From Betaproteobacteria bacterium (GTDB lineage: Bacteria > Pseudomonadota > Gammaproteobacteria > Burkholderiales > Burkholderiaceae_C), in the NCBI GenBank assembly GCA_025356445.1, contig JANXSZ010000084.1:1-64000 (forward strand): a stretch of 64,000 nucleotides of DNA, given 5' to 3'. Positions 53,384 through 62,649 of this stretch are shown in pieces. The position numbers and the translations under genes were made by a program. The first letter of the stretch is position 1; each line of letters opens with the position of its first letter. The notes beneath the pieces were generated by a model, which saw only the letters and a list, made by a program, of their open reading frames with translations, was not told where the DNA came from and did not search any database.

Positions 53384-55183
53384 ATGAATTCTCAGGCAGA
53401 TTGGGCCAAAACCGCCCAACAACTCCAACAAAGCTTTGCCGACAGCCTGAGCAAAGTCACCCAGTCCTTCCAGGCCATGGATCCCAACGATCTCTTGAAG
53501 GGGTTTTCCGCTACAGGTTTTCAAATGCCGACGGTACCCGGCATGGGCGCTATGCCTCAAATGCCTGCCATGCCGCAGGTGCCGGGAATGCCTCCCAAAC
53601 TAACCATCGCTCCCGACAAACTCCAAGCTTTGCAAAAGCAGTACATGGAAGAAGTTGCCAAGCTGATGAGCGAAGGTGCGCAGGGGTCTAAGGGTACCAC
53701 CCCTGTCAAAGACAAGCGCTTCAAAGACGATGCCTGGGCCAGTAACCCTGTGGCAGCATTCTCTGCCGCCAGCTATTTGCTGAATTCACGTACGCTGATG
53801 GGTTTGGCCGAAGCCGTTGAGGGCGACGAAAAAACTAAAGGTCGCATCCGCTTTGCCGTGGAACAGTGGATGGCGGCCTCCGCCCCCAGCAACTTCCTCG
53901 CGATGAACGCTGAAGCACTCAAGAAAGCCGTTGAGACCAAGGGCGAAAGCATTGCCAAGGGCATGCAAAACCTGCTGCACGACATGCGCCAGGGCCATGT
54001 GTCGATGACCGATGAGAGCGTGTTCGAGGTGGGTAAAAACGTTGCCACCACCGAAGGCGCCGTGGTATTCCAAAACGAGTTTTTCCAACTCATCGAATAC
54101 AAGCCCCTCACCGCCAAAGTGTTTGAAAAGCCCTTCTTGCTGGTACCGCCTTGCATCAACAAGTTTTATATCCTCGATTTGCAGCCTGAAAACTCACTGA
54201 TCCGCTATGCCGTGGCCCAAGGCCACCGCACCTTTGTGCTCAGTTGGCGCAACCCCGATGAGTCCATGGCCCATGTCACCTGGGACGATTACATCGAGCA
54301 AGCGGCGATCAAAGCAATCGCAGTGACGCAAGAGATCACGGGAGCCAAGCAGATCAATGCTCTGGGTTTCTGTGTAGGGGGCACTATTTTGTCCACCGCC
54401 ATCGCGGTACTGGCTGCGCGCAAGCAAAAGCCAGTGGCCTCGGCCACGCTGCTCACCACATTCCTGGATTTTTCCGATACAGGCATCCTGGACTTGTTCA
54501 TTGACGACGGTATGGTCAAGTACCGTGAGCAGCAGCTTGCCCAGGGCGGCATCCTCAAAGGGCAAGAGCTGGCGTCAACTTTCAGCTTTCTGCGCCCGAA
54601 CGATTTGGTCTGGAATTACGTGGTGGGCAACTACCTCAAGGGCGAAACCCCACCACCATTCGATTTGCTCTACTGGAACAGCGATTCCACCAACCTGCCC
54701 GGCCCCATGTACACGTGGTACTTGCGTAACACGTACTACGAGAACAACCTCATCAAGCCCGGTAAGGCCGTCGTGTGCGGCGAGAAGATCGACCTGTCCA
54801 ACATGGACATGCCAGTTTATCTTTACGGCTCACGTGAAGACCATATCGTGCCTATCGGCGGTGCCTATGCCAGCACCCAGTACCTGCCTGGCAAAAAGCG
54901 TTTTGTGATGGGGGCTTCAGGCCACATCGCAGGCGTGATCAATGCGCCAACCGCTAACAAGCGCAGCCACTGGACGCGTGACGACGGCAAATTCCCACCC
55001 ACTCAAGCCGAATGGCAAGCCGGTTCCACCGAGCATGCCGGTAGCTGGTGGCCGGACTGGTCTGATTGGCTCAAAGGCCAAGCAGGCAAACAGATTGCGG
55101 CGCCTAAAGACTACGGCAATGGTGCTTACAAAGCCATGGAGCCGGCACCGGGCAGCTATGTGAAAGTCAAGGCAAAAGCCTAA
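53384..55183 (+). CDS. phaC: Class I polyhydroxyalkanoate synthase
   Basis: A 599-residue synthase from the ATG at 53384 that polymerises 3-hydroxyacyl-CoA on granule surfaces. The lipase-like box is GFCVGG with catalytic Cys330; Asp is in GSREDHIVP and His in ASGHIAGV. The N-terminal part is amphipathic helix (about 5-40), then a Met/Pro-rich stretch of about 24 residues (48-71) made of MPxM-like repeats, which is longer than I would expect for the family. TWDDYIEQA and WYLRNTYYENNLIKPG are conserved synthase segments. Confidence 0.95.
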   Translation: MNSQADWAKTAQQLQQSFADSLSKVTQSFQAMDPNDLLKGFSATGFQMPTVPGMGAMPQMPAMPQVPGMPPKLTIAPDKLQALQKQYMEEVAKLMSEGAQGSKGTTPVKDKRFKDDAWASNPVAAFSAASYLLNSRTLMGLAEAVEGDEKTKGRIRFAVEQWMAASAPSNFLAMNAEALKKAVETKGESIAKGMQNLLHDMRQGHVSMTDESVFEVGKNVATTEGAVVFQNEFFQLIEYKPLTAKVFEKPFLLVPPCINKFYILDLQPENSLIRYAVAQGHRTFVLSWRNPDESMAHVTWDDYIEQAAIKAIAVTQEITGAKQINALGFCVGGTILSTAIAVLAARKQKPVASATLLTTFLDFSDTGILDLFIDDGMVKYREQQLAQGGILKGQELASTFSFLRPNDLVWNYVVGNYLKGETPPPFDLLYWNSDSTNLPGPMYTWYLRNTYYENNLIKPGKAVVCGEKIDLSNMDMPVYLYGSREDHIVPIGGAYASTQYLPGKKRFVMGASGHIAGVINAPTANKRSHWTRDDGKFPPTQAEWQAGSTEHAGSWWPDWSDWLKGQAGKQIAAPKDYGNGAYKAMEPAPGSYVKVKAKA

Positions 55184-55252
55184 TCTAGGCTTAAAACCTT
55201 ATAAAACCTGACAGCCTTAGCAGGCTACAACCCTTTTAAATCGGTATTGAGA

Positions 55253-56602
55253 ATGGCTACAGCAGCAAAAAAACCACTCTACAGCTCCCTGTATTTCCAA
55301 GTGGTCATGGCGATCATCATCGGTGTGAGCTTGGGCCATTTTTTCCCCGATACGGGTGCCACCATGAAGCCTTTGGGTGATGGCTTCATCAAGCTTATCA
55401 AGATGGTGATTGCGCCCATCATTTTCTGCACCATCGTGGTCGGCATAGCAGGCATGGAGGACATGAAGAAGGTCGGTAAAACAGGGGGCTATGCGCTGTT
55501 GTACTTTGAAGTTGTGAGCTCACTGGCCTTGATTGTGGGCTTGGTGGTTATCAACATCTTGCAGCCGGGTGTTGGCATGAATGTGGATGTCGCTTCTTTG
55601 GATACCAAGGGCATCGCGGCGTACACCGGCCCTGGCAAGATGCAAACGACCACCGAGTTCTTGATGGCCATCATCCCCAACACTGTGGTGGATGCGTTTG
55701 CCAAAGGTGAGATGTTGCAAGTGCTGTTGTTTGCCTTGCTCTTTGGTTTTTCTCTGCACGCCATGGGTGCCAAAGGACGGCCGATTTTTGACTGGATCGA
55801 TAAAATGTCGCACGTGCTGTTCGGCATCGTCGGCACCATCATGAAGCTGGCCCCCATTGGCGCGTTTGGTGCCATGGCCTTCACCATTGGTAAATTTGGC
55901 ATTGGTTCGCTGCTCTCCATGGGCAAGCTGATGGCGGCGTTCTACGCCACCTGCTTGTTGTTCATTTTTGTCGTGCTGGGCACCATTGCCAGGGTGCATG
56001 GCTTCAGTGTGTGGAAGCTCATCAAGTACATCAAAGAAGAGTTGTTCATTGTGCTCGGTACCTCGTCGTCAGAATCGGTGCTGCCTCGGTTGATGACAAA
56101 AATTGAGAACTTGGGTGTCAAAAAATCTGTCGTTGGCTTGGTGATCCCTACTGGCTACTCGTTCAACCTGGACGGTACGTCGATTTATCTGACGATGGCC
56201 GCTGTGTTTATCGCCCAGGCCACCAACACGCCCATGGATTTGACGCACCAAATCACGCTGTTGGCGGTGTTGTTGTTGACCTCCAAAGGTGCGGCAGGTA
56301 TCACTGGCAGCGGCTTTATCGTATTGGCGGCTACCTTGTCTGCGGTGGGCACCGTGCCCGTGGCTGGTTTGGCCTTGATTTTGGGCATCGACCGCTTCAT
56401 GTCCGAAGCACGTGCGTTGACCAACACCATCGGCAACACCTTGGCTACCATTGTGGTGGGCAAGTGGTGCGGTGAAGTCGATATGAGCCGGTTGACCCAG
56501 CAGCTGGACAATCCAGAGCAGAACGATTCTCCCGAGCAAACCTTGGTTGAGGCTGAAGAGGGTGGGGCGCTACAGCCCGCAGCACTGAAGCGTGCTGGTT
56601 AA
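55253..56602 (+). CDS. dctA: C4-dicarboxylate:cation symporter DctA
   Basis: About 449 residues from the ATG at 55253. Eight-helix DAACS transporter for succinate, fumarate and malate; family motifs include [16 protein letters not shown] (the serine-rich hairpin loop), [36 protein letters not shown] and [18 protein letters not shown]. It sits between phaC and phaA on the same strand, 69 bases after phaC, so probably shares its transcript. No sigma-54 site was seen before it. Confidence 0.94.
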   Translation: MATAAKKPLYSSLYFQVVMAIIIGVSLGHFFPDTGATMKPLGDGFIKLIKMVIAPIIFCTIVVGIAGMEDMKKVGKTGGYALLYFEVVSSLALIVGLVVINILQPGVGMNVDVASLDTKGIAAYTGPGKMQTTTEFLMAIIPNTVVDAFAKGEMLQVLLFALLFGFSLHAMGAKGRPIFDWIDKMSHVLFGIVGTIMKLAPIGAFGAMAFTIGKFGIGSLLSMGKLMAAFYATCLLFIFVVLGTIARVHGFSVWKLIKYIKEELFIVLGTSSSESVLPRLMTKIENLGVKKSVVGLVIPTGYSFNLDGTSIYLTMAAVFIAQATNTPMDLTHQITLLAVLLLTSKGAAGITGSGFIVLAATLSAVGTVPVAGLALILGIDRFMSEARALTNTIGNTLATIVVGKWCGEVDMSRLTQQLDNPEQNDSPEQTLVEAEEGGALQPAALKRAG

Positions 56603-56687
56603 CACTCGTCTAACGTCTCAGTCAACCTTAGCCGTACATTCGGTTAAATTTAAGTCACCGTTTAAGCAACCCCTAGAAGGAAACACC

Positions 56688-57866
56688 ATGGAAGACATCG
56701 TCATCGTTTCAGCAGCCCGCACCGCCGTGGGTAAATTTGGCGGTTCGCTGGCCAAAATCGCAGCAACTGATTTGGGCGCATTGGCCATCAAAGAAGTACT
56801 GGCTCGCAGCAAGATTGACCCTAGCCTGGTTGGTGAAGTCATCATGGGGCAGGTGCTGGCCGCAGGCGCTGGACAAAACCCAGCCCGTCAAGCCGTCATC
56901 AAATCCGGCATGCCTCAAGCCGTTCCTGGCTTGACCATCAACGCCGTATGCGGCTCTGGCCTCAAGGCCGTGATGCTGGCTGCTCAGGCTGTAGCCTATG
57001 GCGACAGCGAAATCGTGATTGCCGGTGGTCAAGAAAACATGAGCGCTGCTCCCCACGTGTTGCTCGGCAGCCGTGATGGCCAGCGCATGGGTGACTGGAA
57101 GATGATCGACTCCATGATCGTTGACGGTCTGTGGGACGTGTACAACCAGTACCACATGGGCATCACCGCTGAAAACGTTGCCAAAGCCAACGGCATCACC
57201 CGCGAAATGCAAGATGCATTGGCCCTGGCCTCGCAAACCAAAGCCGCTGCAGCCCAAGCTGCTGGCAAGTTTGCGGATGAAATCTTCACCGTGTCACTGG
57301 CCCAAAAGAAGGGTGACCCCATCCTCTTCAATACCGACGAGTTCATCAACAAAAAATCCACCACCGAAGCCCTCGCTGGTCTGCGCCCCGCGTTTGACAA
57401 AGCCGGTACCGTGACGGCAGGCAATGCCTCTGGCATCAACGATGGCGCCGCCGCTGTGATGGTGATGACCGCCAAGAAAGCCGCTGCACTGGGCTTGACG
57501 CCTTTGGCCCGCATCGCTGGTTTCGCGACAACCGGTCTAGACCCCGCCACCATGGGTATGGGCCCTGTCTCTGCTTCACGCAAGGCACTGCAACGTGCGG
57601 GCTGGTCAGCCCAGGATGTGGATTTGTTTGAATTGAACGAAGCTTTCGCTGCGCAAGCCTGCGCTGTGAACCAGGCGCTTGAGATTGACCCTTCCAAGGT
57701 CAACGTGAACGGTGGCGCGATTGCTATTGGCCACCCTATCGGTGCGTCCGGTTGCCGCATCTTGGTGACGTTGTTGCACGAAATGCAACGCAGCAATGCC
57801 AAAAAAGGTTTGGCTGCCCTGTGTATTGGCGGCGGCATGGGTGTTTCCCTTGCTCTAGAGCGTTAA
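56688..57866 (+). CDS. phaA: Acetyl-CoA acetyltransferase (beta-ketothiolase) PhaA
   Basis: A 392-residue biosynthetic thiolase from the ATG at 56688 (MEDIVIVSAARTAVGKFGGS). Catalytic Cys in NAVCGSGLKAVM, His in GGAIAIGHPIGASG and second Cys in CIGGGMGVSLALER. Condenses two acetyl-CoA to acetoacetyl-CoA, the first step of polyhydroxybutyrate synthesis. An in-frame upstream start at 56592 overlaps dctA and was rejected; GAAGGAAAC precedes the chosen start. Confidence 0.95.
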   Translation: MEDIVIVSAARTAVGKFGGSLAKIAATDLGALAIKEVLARSKIDPSLVGEVIMGQVLAAGAGQNPARQAVIKSGMPQAVPGLTINAVCGSGLKAVMLAAQAVAYGDSEIVIAGGQENMSAAPHVLLGSRDGQRMGDWKMIDSMIVDGLWDVYNQYHMGITAENVAKANGITREMQDALALASQTKAAAAQAAGKFADEIFTVSLAQKKGDPILFNTDEFINKKSTTEALAGLRPAFDKAGTVTAGNASGINDGAAAVMVMTAKKAAALGLTPLARIAGFATTGLDPATMGMGPVSASRKALQRAGWSAQDVDLFELNEAFAAQACAVNQALEIDPSKVNVNGGAIAIGHPIGASGCRILVTLLHEMQRSNAKKGLAALCIGGGMGVSLALER

Positions 57867-57912
57867 TTTTCAGTCAAAATAGCAGCCTGTGCGCACCAGA
57901 TGGGCGTGGGCA

Positions 57913-57929
57913 GCTATTAAATCTATAGT
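57913..57929. repeat. GCTA-N9-TAGT palindromic repeat variant
   Basis: GCTA-TTAAATCTA-TAGT in the 110-base phaA-phaB gap, one mismatch from GCTA-N9-TAGC. The gap also carries AATAGCAGC at 57886-57894, so a degraded longer copy may span 57880-57935. Confidence 0.35.
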
Positions 57930-57976
57930 GTTCTATAGTTTCAGCGCATTTTTTAAAACATTCAAAGGAGCATTTC

Positions 57977-58714
57977 ATGAGCAAAAAAGTAGCTTACGTG
58001 ACCGGTGGCATGGGCGGAATCGGTACCGCCATTTGCCAGCGTCTGCACAAAGAAGGTTTCACTGTGATCGCCGGTTGCGGCCCTACCCGCGACCATGCCA
58101 AGTGGATCGCTGAGCAGGCGGCTTTGGGCTACACCTTCCATGCATCGGTAGGCAATGTGGGCGCATGGGATTCCACTGTTGAAGCCTTTACCAAGACAAA
58201 AGCCGAGCATGGCAGCATCGACGTGTTGGTGAACAACGCCGGTATCACCAAAGACCGCATGTTCCTGAAGATGACCCGCGAAGACTGGGATTCGGTGATC
58301 GAAACCAACCTGAACAGCATGTTCAACGTCACCAAGCAAGTGGTGGGCGACATGGTTGAAAAGGGCTGGGGCCGCATCATCAACATTTCATCTGTCAACG
58401 GTGAAAAAGGCCAAGCTGGTCAAACCAACTATTCGGCTGCCAAAGCCGGTATGCACGGTTTCACCATGGCCCTGGCACAAGAAATGGCCAGCAAAGGCGT
58501 GACGGTCAACACCGTTAGCCCTGGCTATATCGGTACCGACATGGTGAAAGCCATTCGCCAAGACGTGCAAGATAAAATCGTTGCAACGATTCCGGTCAAG
58601 CGCTTTGGTGAACCTAGCGAGATTGCTTCCATCATCGCGTGGCTGGCATCAACCGACGGCGGTTACTCCACAGGTGCTGATTTCTCTGTGAACGGTGGCC
58701 TGCACATGGGCTAA
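57977..58714 (+). CDS. phaB: Acetoacetyl-CoA reductase PhaB
   Basis: A 245-residue NADPH-dependent short-chain reductase that gives (R)-3-hydroxybutyryl-CoA for PhaC. Cofactor motif VTGGMGGIGTAI near residue 8, NNAGITKDRMF, catalytic Ser in INISSVNGEKGQ and YSAAK; VSPGYIGTDMV and the final STGADFSVNGGLHMG are diagnostic of PhaB. Starts 110 bases after phaA and is closed by a strong terminator. Confidence 0.95.
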   Translation: MSKKVAYVTGGMGGIGTAICQRLHKEGFTVIAGCGPTRDHAKWIAEQAALGYTFHASVGNVGAWDSTVEAFTKTKAEHGSIDVLVNNAGITKDRMFLKMTREDWDSVIETNLNSMFNVTKQVVGDMVEKGWGRIINISSVNGEKGQAGQTNYSAAKAGMHGFTMALAQEMASKGVTVNTVSPGYIGTDMVKAIRQDVQDKIVATIPVKRFGEPSEIASIIAWLASTDGGYSTGADFSVNGGLHMG

Positions 58715-58735
58715 GACAGGGCCCAAGCCTGTCAC

Positions 58736-58765
58736 GCAAAAAACCCGCTCAGGCGGGTTTTTTGC
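58736..58765 (+). terminator. Rho-independent terminator after phaB
   Basis: GCAAAAAACCCGC (58736-58748), loop TCAG, GCGGGTTTTTTGC (58753-58765): a perfect 13-base stem whose right arm carries the T run. Ends the phaC-dctA-phaA-phaB unit. Confidence 0.92.
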
Positions 58766-58803
58766 TTTAATTTCGTTTTAATTTCTCATCTTTCTAAACT
58801 ACC

Positions 58804-60102
58804 ATGAACATGCTGAAAAAACTGCGTCACGCACCATGCTTTGCACTCGTCACTTTGGTTGCCGCTTTGGGCTGCTCGCTGTCTGCATGGGCTGCACCCG
58901 ATGAAGCGGTGCGCGCGCAAGCACAGCAACAAAAGCAACCCTTGCTCGATACGTTGAAAGATTTGGTAGCGATCGAGTCAGGCAGTGGCGATCGCGAAGG
59001 GTTAGACCGTATTTCCCAGCTGATTCATGACCGTCTGGTAGTTCTGGGCGGCAAGGTTGAGTTCATTGAGCCGGGGGAAGATACCTACCGCATGCATGAC
59101 ACCCCTGCCAAAGTGGGCCGCATGGTGCGTGCCACGTTCACCGGCACCGGCAGCGCCAAAATCATGCTGATTGCCCATATGGACACGGTGTATCTGCGCG
59201 GTATGGGGGTCAAACAGCCGTTTCGCGTGGAAGGCAACCGAGCCTACGGCTTGGGCATTGCCGATGACAAAGCCGGTGTGGCCACCATCCTGCACACGGT
59301 TGCCAGCCTCAAGGCCGTTAACTTCAAAGACTTTGCGCAGCTGACGGTGCTTATCAACGGTGACGAGGAGATCAGCTCACCCGCATCGCGCTCGCACTTT
59401 GCCAAACTGGGGGCGGAGCATGATTTGACGATGTCTTTTGAAGGCTCTCCGGTGGGTTCTGATCAGTTGTCTTTGGCGACGGCGGGTATTGCTGCTGTCA
59501 CGCTCAAGGTGACAGGTAAGGCATCTCATGCTGGCAGCGCTCCTGAGCGGGGCTTGAACGCCATTTACGAGTTGGCGCACCAAATGCTGCAGACCAAGGA
59601 TTTTTCCAACCCTGCGACCGGTCTCAAAATGAACTGGACGATGGTCTCCGGTGGGACTAACCGCAACGTGATTCCTGCAGATGCCAACGCCGCTGCCGAC
59701 GTGCGGGTAGAGCGCGTGTCGGACTACGACGGTTTGGAAACCAAGCTGCGCAGTACCCTGCAGAAGCAGCTGATCGCAGGCACCAAAGTCGAAATGAACT
59801 TCGAGCGCCGCCGTCCTCCGCTGGAAGCCAATCCCGCACAAATCACGGTGGCTACATACGCACAGCGTATTTACACCGAGATCGGTAAGACCTTGAAGGT
59901 CGTGGATACCGTCTCAGGTGGTGGCACTGACGCTGCGTTTGCTGCGCTGAACACCAAAAAACCGGTGATTGAGCGCTTTGGTCCCCTCTCGTTTGGTGCG
60001 CACTCTAATGACGATGAATACATCCTGGTGGATTCGATTGAGCCTCGGTTGTACCTGGCCACCCGGCTCATTATGGATTTCTCCAAGGGTTTGGTACGTT
60101 AA
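58804..60102 (+). CDS. M20 family peptidase, glutamate carboxypeptidase (CPG2)-like
   Basis: A 432-residue exported zinc peptidase. Signal peptide with CFALVTLVAALGCSLSAWA, cleaved near residue 31. Metal ligands and catalytic residues are in LIAHMDTVYLRG, GLGIADDKAG and VLINGDEEISS; GKASHAGSAPERGLNA lies in the dimerisation domain and TVSGGGTDAAF near the end. The whole order closely follows Pseudomonas CPG2, which removes C-terminal glutamate from folates and peptides. Exact substrate unproven. Alone after the pha terminator. Confidence 0.88.
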   Translation: MNMLKKLRHAPCFALVTLVAALGCSLSAWAAPDEAVRAQAQQQKQPLLDTLKDLVAIESGSGDREGLDRISQLIHDRLVVLGGKVEFIEPGEDTYRMHDTPAKVGRMVRATFTGTGSAKIMLIAHMDTVYLRGMGVKQPFRVEGNRAYGLGIADDKAGVATILHTVASLKAVNFKDFAQLTVLINGDEEISSPASRSHFAKLGAEHDLTMSFEGSPVGSDQLSLATAGIAAVTLKVTGKASHAGSAPERGLNAIYELAHQMLQTKDFSNPATGLKMNWTMVSGGTNRNVIPADANAAADVRVERVSDYDGLETKLRSTLQKQLIAGTKVEMNFERRRPPLEANPAQITVATYAQRIYTEIGKTLKVVDTVSGGGTDAAFAALNTKKPVIERFGPLSFGAHSNDDEYILVDSIEPRLYLATRLIMDFSKGLVR

Positions 60103-60112
60103 GCTGTTTGTT

Positions 60113-61369
60113 TTAAACCGCCGCTTTTAAAAACAAATCCCGGTCAGGTGCAAAGTTGGCGTGCAGCGGCAGCAGCGCACCACCCAAGGCCCGGGCATCC
60201 GAGCCAATGCTGCCTTCCACCAGGGTGGCGGGCCACAGCCCTTCCCAGCTGTAGATGGGCAGGGCGGCGCGGATGGCTTCTATCAGCCGTTGCAACAGAG
60301 GGCGGCAAAACGAGCCGTCAATCACCACAGCGTCTAAATCCAAAAATGCCGTACCGCTGACCACACAGTGCGCCAGCGCCGGGGCCGCATGGGCGATCCA
60401 GGCCTGTGTTTCGGCCTCAAACGGTGCCACCATCGCGCGTTCATCGTAGGCTGCGGTGGGGTCAAGTCCGCAGGCCCGCAGGCGCTGTTCCAGTTCCCAT
60501 AACGATGCAAGGCTTAGCAGTTGCTCAGGTCGTCCTGCTGTGTTGTGCGCCACCGCCAAGGGGACAGAGGCGACGGCACCTGCATTGCCATGCACGCCGC
60601 CGTGCAAGTGGGAATTGATGACCAAGCCGCCACCCACAAACGTGTCTACAAACAGGTACAAAAAGCTTTTCAAATCCCGCCCATGTCCGGCCACCAATTC
60701 GGCCACGCAGGCGGCAGACGTGTCTTTGGCAAAACTGACGGGTAAATCTGTCATCGCCTGTACCTCGGCGCGCAAGTCCATGTCGTTCCAGCTGCGTGCT
60801 TGCGTACCTGACAGCCCCAGCATCTTGTGCCAGCCGCCCATTTGAAAGGGGGCGGCGACACCCACACCGACCAGCCGGTCGCGCAGATCACCTGCATCAT
60901 TTTGCAGGCTCTGGCACAACTCGTTCATGTGCTTGGCCAAGGCGGGCAGCAGGGTTTGGCTGTCGGGGAAGGCATAAGCCAAGGTATGCCTTGCGCGTAC
61001 CCGTCCTGTGAAATCCACCAACAGCCAGTCTGCGCTGCGGCGGCCGATTTTGATACCGATGGAAAACGCCCCGTCCGGATTCAGCGCCAGCGGCACCGAT
61101 GGCTGGCCAATGCGCCCGCGCACCCGGTCTTGCCGCACCAGCAGACCATCGTCTTCCAGTCGCGTGGTGATGAGGCCGATGGTCTGTGCGGTGAGGCCTG
61201 TCAGACGGGCGATGTCGGCTTTGGGCAGGCTGCCGTTTTGGCGAATGGCTTGAAGCACAACACGCTCGTTGAACTGGCGCATCCCAACATGGTTCGAGCC
61301 GCGTTGGCGCAGCAGGGGGGGGGCAGCTTGGGCTGGCTCAGTGGGTGCGTGTTGCGGTTCTGGCGTCAT
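60113..61369 (-). CDS. ROK family transcriptional regulator
   Basis: A 418-residue repressor-type ROK protein. N-terminal winged helix: FNERVVLQAIRQNGSLPKADIARLTGLTAQTIGLITTRLE (helix-turn-helix shown by ADIARLTGLTAQTIGLI). The sugar-kinase-like fold follows with FVGGGLVINSHLHGGVHGNAG, but the zinc motif CxCGxxGCxE common in ROK kinases is absent, so a regulatory role is likely. Start overlaps the FucU/RbsD gene. Probably controls the adjoining sugar transporter. Confidence 0.87.
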   Translation of the reverse strand: MTPEPQHAPTEPAQAAPPLLRQRGSNHVGMRQFNERVVLQAIRQNGSLPKADIARLTGLTAQTIGLITTRLEDDGLLVRQDRVRGRIGQPSVPLALNPDGAFSIGIKIGRRSADWLLVDFTGRVRARHTLAYAFPDSQTLLPALAKHMNELCQSLQNDAGDLRDRLVGVGVAAPFQMGGWHKMLGLSGTQARSWNDMDLRAEVQAMTDLPVSFAKDTSAACVAELVAGHGRDLKSFLYLFVDTFVGGGLVINSHLHGGVHGNAGAVASVPLAVAHNTAGRPEQLLSLASLWELEQRLRACGLDPTAAYDERAMVAPFEAETQAWIAHAAPALAHCVVSGTAFLDLDAVVIDGSFCRPLLQRLIEAIRAALPIYSWEGLWPATLVEGSIGSDARALGGALLPLHANFAPDRDLFLKAAV

Positions 61370-61818
61370 GGGCGCAGATTTTCACCGATGACGCCTTTAC
61401 GCAAAATAAAGTTAGCAAACGGCTGCAGCTCACCCGTCACCACAATCGCATAAGCGCGTTTCACCCGGTCGTAAAAAGCATAGCGCTCTACGCTCTCTGC
61501 GCTTTGGTTTTGATGCATGTCAGCGCTCACCATTGCCACCACTTCTCGCTGCAAAGCTGACAGATAAGGTGGCGTGGTGTCTGACACCTGCATGAACGCC
61601 ACCGGATGCGCCACATCAGCGGCCAGCGGCAGAACAGCCGTGATGGCCGACACCACCCGTGCCATGCCAGCCCCAGGCAAGCGCAGCACTGGTTTGCCCA
61701 CCCCTAGGCTCATTGCCGTGAAGTTGGCATCGGCCAGTACCAGGGCATCGTCATGGCCCATTTCCATCAGCAGTTTGATGAGTTCAGGGGTGATAAGAGG
61801 GTCAATGCCTTTCAACAT
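61366..61818 (-). CDS. RbsD/FucU family sugar mutarotase
   Basis: A 150-residue protein: LKGIDPLITPELIKLLMEMGHDDALVLADANF with catalytic His near 22, and ALQREVVAMVSADMHQNQSAESVERYAFYDRVKRAYAIVVTGE, where the FYDRVK region is typical of FucU. Converts anomers of fucose, ribose or a similar sugar. Ten bases after the ATPase gene; stop overlaps the ROK start. FucU is favoured over RbsD by the FYDRVKRAYAIV block, an inference. Confidence 0.86.
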   Translation of the reverse strand: MLKGIDPLITPELIKLLMEMGHDDALVLADANFTAMSLGVGKPVLRLPGAGMARVVSAITAVLPLAADVAHPVAFMQVSDTTPPYLSALQREVVAMVSADMHQNQSAESVERYAFYDRVKRAYAIVVTGELQPFANFILRKGVIGENLRP

Positions 61819-61827
61819 AAGTTGCTT

Positions 61828-62649
61828 TCAAGCACGGGCCGCTTCCGGTAGTTCATCCGCAGACATGGCTCCTGTCATCACCGCCACGGTGTCGCTCATG
61901 CTGATGTGCTTGGGGTTGACCACCGCCGCTCTTTTGCCCAGCCGGGCAATGTGGATGCGGTCTGCCACCTCGAATACATGCGGCATGTTGTGCGAAATCA
62001 GCACCACGGGCAGGCCTTTGTCGCGCACCCGGCGGATCAACTCCAGCACCATATTGCCTTCCTTCACACCTAAGGCAGCTGTCGGCTCGTCCATGATGAC
62101 CACATGCTGTGCAAACGCCGCAGCACGTGACACAGCTACACACTGGCGCTGGCCACCCGAGAGCGTTTCCACCGCCTGCGTCATCGAGCGGATACCGACT
62201 TTCAAATCAGCCATGCGCGAGATGCTTTCTTCCAGCATCCTTTTCTTGTCCAGCATTTTGAAGAGCTTCCCCAAAAAGCCGGGGCGCAGCAGCTCGCGAC
62301 CCATAAAGAGGTTTTCGGCAATCGTCATGGCTGGGGCGACAGCCAGATCTTGATAGACCGTCTCGATACCGGCGTGACGGGCGTCGAGTGGGCTGCGGAA
62401 GTGAATAGGCTTGCCGTCCAGCAAAATTTCGCCTTCGTCAGGGATGGTTGCGCCCGATAGGCATTTAATGAGTGAGGATTTGCCCGCACCGTTGTCGCCA
62501 ATGACGGCCAAAATTTCACCCGCACGCAGCTCAAAATCGGCACCGTCCAGCGCGGTGACTTGGCCATAGCGTTTCACCAGACCTCTGGCTTGCATCACGA
62601 TGGGCAGTGGGGCTTGGTAGGCTGAGTAGGTCGATGTTGTTGTGCCCAT
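61828..62649 (-). CDS. CUT2-type sugar ABC transporter ATPase, single-domain (FrcA-like)
   Basis: A 273-residue ATPase: Walker A GDNGAGKSS near residue 51, signature LSGGQRQCVAVSRA, Walker B VVIMDEPTAALGV and switch His in VVLISHNM. Unlike RbsA it has one ATPase domain, not two, as in the fructose system FrcBCA of rhizobia. Coupled by a shared base at 62649 to the permease gene. Substrate is unknown, but the FucU and ROK genes suggest a monosaccharide. Confidence 0.9.
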   Translation of the reverse strand: MGTTTSTYSAYQAPLPIVMQARGLVKRYGQVTALDGADFELRAGEILAVIGDNGAGKSSLIKCLSGATIPDEGEILLDGKPIHFRSPLDARHAGIETVYQDLAVAPAMTIAENLFMGRELLRPGFLGKLFKMLDKKRMLEESISRMADLKVGIRSMTQAVETLSGGQRQCVAVSRAAAFAQHVVIMDEPTAALGVKEGNMVLELIRRVRDKGLPVVLISHNMPHVFEVADRIHIARLGKRAAVVNPKHISMSDTVAVMTGAMSADELPEAARA

